46,742 bases of DNA, from positions 1-46,742 of IMG/VR virus record IMGVR_UViG_3300042557_001811. One strand, given 5' to 3'. Positions 44,141-46,742 of this stretch are shown piece after piece. Within the stretch, counting starts at the first letter, position 1. Each line of letters starts with the position of its first letter. The DNA comes from a virus. The translations under genes and the position numbers were made by a program. Under the pieces are notes generated by a model, which was given only the letters and a program-made list of their open reading frames with translations, had not been told where the DNA came from and did no database searches.

Positions 44141-45752
44141 ATATTATTGGCTCAATGATGAGAGCAAAACCTATCTCAATAGAGGTTATATAACTGAAGC
44201 TCCTGAACAAAGAATTAAGGATATTGCAAGAATTGCTGAAAAGTACCTTAATGTACACGGCTTTGCTCAGAAGTTTGAAGATTATATGAGTAGGGGTTTC
44301 TATAGTTTGTCTACTCCGGTATGGATTAATTTTGGTAAACAAAAAGGTTTACCTATTAGCTGTTATGGAAGTAATGTAGATGACAATCTTGATAGTATTC
44401 TAAACGCAGGCAGAGAAATTGGGATGATGTCTAAATATGGCGGAGGAACTAGTATATTTTTAGGCAATATCAGATCTAGAGGCTCAGTTATATCAACCGG
44501 TGGTACAGCAGATGGACCCGTTCACTATGCTCGTATTTATGATACTGTTGTGGATGTTTGTAAACAATCTGAAGCAAGACGTGGTGCTTGTGCTGTTTAT
44601 TTACCAATTGAGCATCCGGATATTAATGAGTTTTTGGATATTGGAACGGAGGGCAACTTAATTCAGAATCTTCAGTATGGCATAACTGTCACTGATAATT
44701 GGATTGAAAGTATGAAAGCTGGAGATCAAGATAAACGTGAAATTTGGGCCAAAGTAATTCAGAGACGTAATGATATTGGATATCCTTATATTATGTTTAA
44801 GGACAATAGCAATAACAACTCACCATATAAAGAATTAGGATTTGAAATAACAGCATCTAATCTTTGTTCAGAAATACAACTACCAACAGATAGCTTTAAC
44901 TCTTTTGTATGTTGTTTAGGTTCAATTAACCTTCTTCATTGGAATGAAATTAAAGAAACAGACGCTATTGAAATCTATACTTTATTTCTAAATGCTGTAA
45001 TTGATGAGTTCATAAACAAATCTTCAACTATGCCCGGCATGGCAAGAGCACATCGTTTTGCTAAAGATCATAGAGCAATTGGACTTGGTGTACTTGGTTA
45101 TCATTCCTATTTACAATCACAACTTATTGAGTTTGAATCAATGGAAGCTAAACTAGCAAATGTCCAAATTTTCAAAACAATTAAAGATAGATCCGAAGCA
45201 ACATCAAGAGAGTTATGTGAAATTGGCAATGTTAAATCTATTCGTCCAGGTTATGCTAATACAACCTTGATTGCAATAGCGCCAACTAAATCAAGTTCTT
45301 TTATTCATGGTCAAGTATCAATGGGTATTGAACCAATCAAATCTAATTATTTTGTTAAGGATTTAGCTAAAAGTAAATCTGTATATAAGAATCCTATATT
45401 AGAAACTGAGTTAGAAAAATATAATCTCAATACACCTGAAGTATGGGAAAGTATCCTAAAGAAAAATGGATCAGTTCAGCATTTAGATTTTCCAACTAAA
45501 GCTGTTTTTAAATCTTTTATTGAAATCAGCCCAAAAGAAATAATCATTCAAGCTGCAGCAAGACAAAAGTATATTGATCAATCCCAATCTTTAAACTTAA
45601 TGATTCATCCCAGTGTGCCGGCTAAAGATGTAAATAAGTTGTATTTATTTGCTCACGAGCAAGGTATTAAGACTTTGTATTATCAGTTTAGTGTAAGTAG
45701 TGCACAATCTTTTGTCAGAAATATATTAGAATGCGCTAGTTGTGAAAGCTAA
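44127..45752 (+). CDS. nrdA: Ribonucleotide reductase class I, large subunit (R1), short form
   Basis: A 541-residue catalytic subunit. GLPISCYGSNVDD near residue 75 and VCCLGSINLLHW near 263 hold the redox pair Cys. ASNLCSEIQLPT near 244 gives the active-site Asn-Cys-Glu. IAPTKSSSFIHGQVSMGIEP is the substrate loop and TLYYQFSVSSAQ holds the Tyr pair for radical transfer. CASCES at the end holds the C-terminal thiol pair. The N-terminal ATP-cone of cellular NrdA is missing, as in many phages, so overall activity control by ATP/dATP is probably lost. It reduces NDPs to dNDPs. Confidence 0.94.
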   Translation: MTYSKYYWLNDESKTYLNRGYITEAPEQRIKDIARIAEKYLNVHGFAQKFEDYMSRGFYSLSTPVWINFGKQKGLPISCYGSNVDDNLDSILNAGREIGMMSKYGGGTSIFLGNIRSRGSVISTGGTADGPVHYARIYDTVVDVCKQSEARRGACAVYLPIEHPDINEFLDIGTEGNLIQNLQYGITVTDNWIESMKAGDQDKREIWAKVIQRRNDIGYPYIMFKDNSNNNSPYKELGFEITASNLCSEIQLPTDSFNSFVCCLGSINLLHWNEIKETDAIEIYTLFLNAVIDEFINKSSTMPGMARAHRFAKDHRAIGLGVLGYHSYLQSQLIEFESMEAKLANVQIFKTIKDRSEATSRELCEIGNVKSIRPGYANTTLIAIAPTKSSSFIHGQVSMGIEPIKSNYFVKDLAKSKSVYKNPILETELEKYNLNTPEVWESILKKNGSVQHLDFPTKAVFKSFIEISPKEIIIQAAARQKYIDQSQSLNLMIHPSVPAKDVNKLYLFAHEQGIKTLYYQFSVSSAQSFVRNILECASCES

Positions 45753-45754
45753 AT

Positions 45755-46138
45755 ATGAAGTGTAAGTTTTACATAAAGAATATTGATTTACAACTTTACA
45801 ACTCTAAAATAGTTGTAATTGTTGGTGCTTCTGCACAAGAATTAAATAATTATGTAAACGAACACATTACCAAAATAGATATAAGCGGAAATGAAGGTTG
45901 TGTATTTGAAAATACAACAAGTACTATTTATATGTACTACGTCACACTTTCAAAAAAATTTCTAAGCCATAATCTAATAGCTCATGAAACTTTCCATTTA
46001 GCATCTAAAATAATGGAAAATATAGAGGTGCAAAATGAAGAGGCAATGGCTTGGCTTATTGGTTATCTAAGTGACTTAATATATGCATTTCTATACGAAA
46101 ACAAATTAAAAGTAAATAATAATATATGGGAAGCATAA
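45755..46138 (+). CDS. Small zinc metallopeptidase-like protein (127 aa)
   Basis: A 127-residue protein with LIAHETFHLASKIM near residue 78 (HExxH zinc motif) and a downstream glutamate in NEEAMAWLIGYLSDL as a likely third ligand. The first half is beta-like, with GASAQELNNYVNEH and YMYYVTLSKKFL. The length suggests a minimal, WSS/peptidase-like domain. Proteins like this are frequent in Bacteroidota phages next to nrd genes or virion genes. The substrate is not known. It is 2 bases after nrdA. Confidence 0.7.
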   Translation: MKCKFYIKNIDLQLYNSKIVVIVGASAQELNNYVNEHITKIDISGNEGCVFENTTSTIYMYYVTLSKKFLSHNLIAHETFHLASKIMENIEVQNEEAMAWLIGYLSDLIYAFLYENKLKVNNNIWEA

Positions 46139-46172
46139 AGCCATGCGGGTTAAAGCTCCGAACCCATTATTA

Positions 46173-46742
46173 TTATTTAATGTAGAAATTAGTTAGATTG
46201 TTAAAATCTTGCCACTTTTTAATACTGTATAAAATTGGTATAACATCATTCCAGTTTTTATACAGTTTTAACTCACCTTTTCTAATACCCCTTTGGTAAA
46301 CATAATCTTTGTCAAGATAGAATTCTTCCTTACCCTTAATTAAATAAGCAATTGGTGTAGTTACACTTAAGCTTAAAGCCTCACCTAATTCACCAAGTGT
46401 TCTTGTAGCCGCAATAGGAGAATCAAACATTTGCCAAACCTGTTTAGCGCCCAATGGGGTAAATAAAATTAATTCCTTATATGTTCTATCTGTTTGATAT
46501 CTAAGGAAATTCTTCATTCTTTTTTCAAATTCTGTGTCATCATCCTCATCATCATTTGCAAATAAGGATCCAAAGATAGAACTTAAAGCAAAACTCACCA
46601 TAATAAAGCCAATCTCACCAAGTGTTCTATATGCTCCAAATAGTTTATCTTTTGCACGTTGATCTGACTGAGAATTGTCACCAACATATCCATACTCACT
46701 CATAAAATTTTCCTGATGTTTACCAAACTCTACCTGCAGTGT
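46173..46742 (-). CDS. C-terminal part of a large membrane-associated protein, runs off window
   Basis: The frame stays open to the window end, so this is only the C-terminal 189 residues or so of a longer protein; an internal Met at 46703 is probably not the start. Visible are DQRAKDKLFGAYRTLGEIGF, a transmembrane-like stretch IMVSFALSSIFGSLF, an acidic NDDEDDDTEFEKR, then ELILFTPLGAKQVWQMFDSP and ALSLSVTTPIAYLI. A large late protein with membrane segments near the end would fit an internal virion protein ejected into the host, or a big polyvalent protein. It is convergent with the zinc peptidase gene. Confidence 0.6.
   Translation of the reverse strand, partial: TLQVEFGKHQENFMSEYGYVGDNSQSDQRAKDKLFGAYRTLGEIGFIMVSFALSSIFGSLFANDDEDDDTEFEKRMKNFLRYQTDRTYKELILFTPLGAKQVWQMFDSPIAATRTLGELGEALSLSVTTPIAYLIKGKEEFYLDKDYVYQRGIRKGELKLYKNWNDVIPILYSIKKWQDFNNLTNFYIK

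Noticed and set aside
46143-46167. Hairpin GGGTT/AACCC between the convergent genes as a terminator
   Set aside because: Only five contiguous pairs and no T tract on either side; too weak to call.

Overview
The window is a piece of a large, clearly AT-rich, tailed double-stranded DNA phage (or prophage) whose host is most likely in the phylum Bacteroidota. The main reasons are: TAnnTTTG-type -7 promoter boxes (4768, 28375, 43125, and 16292 on the minus strand), A/T-rich leaders with hardly any Shine-Dalgarno sequence, many small lipoproteins, and families of short proteins that I associate with Flavobacterium-type phages. The replication gene set (SF2 helicase, UDG, DnaB-type helicase, Sak4-like ATPase, SSB, TOPRIM primase, RusA, PD-(D/E)XK nuclease, family B polymerase) in long divergent gene blocks resembles crAss-like phages, but no capsid, portal or terminase gene is visible, so that placement is an inference. 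The standard genetic code is used: TAA, TGA and TAG all occur as ordinary stops.

Layout. 1-109: the end of one tRNA gene and a complete tRNA-CAU. 143-4692: early-type small genes of unknown function, including a five-repeat protein, ending in a helix-turn-helix protein. 4768-5682: a short transcription unit with its own promoter, an SSB-like protein and a strong terminator. 5701-6965: unknown genes, an HNH nuclease and a lipoprotein. 6967-13978: an accessory region of about 20 short genes. Its first half is less AT-rich than its surroundings and contains a cassette-like array in which small ORFs alternate with copies of a repeated intergenic sequence. Its second half carries a GIY-YIG homing-type endonuclease and tandem paralogues. 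It ends in a tRNA-Arg(UCU) gene at 13985.

14082-37449 is the replication, recombination and nucleotide-metabolism block on the plus strand, interrupted by one minus-strand gene at 15851-16267. It holds SF2 helicase, MazG-like, UDG, DnaB-type helicase, Sak4-like ATPase, SSB, terminator, primase, RusA, a VWA/zinc-peptidase plus MoxR ATPase pair with two unknown partners, PD-(D/E)XK nuclease, an acyl-CoA thioesterase, DNA polymerase B, a second MazG, dNMP kinase, a radical SAM protein of the spore-photoproduct-lyase type and a DUF932-like protein. 37450-42989 is a minus-strand block with a tail-fibre-like protein, a probable single-protein spanin, holin-like membrane proteins and a string of tiny very basic proteins, probably late or virion-associated. 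43160-46138 returns to the plus strand with nrdB, nrdA and a zinc peptidase. From 46173 to the end is the C-terminus of a large minus-strand membrane protein that runs out of the window.

Together the genes describe a phage that makes its own replisome and feeds it with nucleotides (RNR, dNMP kinase, two MazG-like enzymes) while excluding or repairing uracil and possibly photodamage. Most striking are the cassette-like array at 7.1-8.7 kb, the four-gene VWA/MoxR operon, and a shared acidic, aromatic C-terminal tail on several replication-associated proteins.
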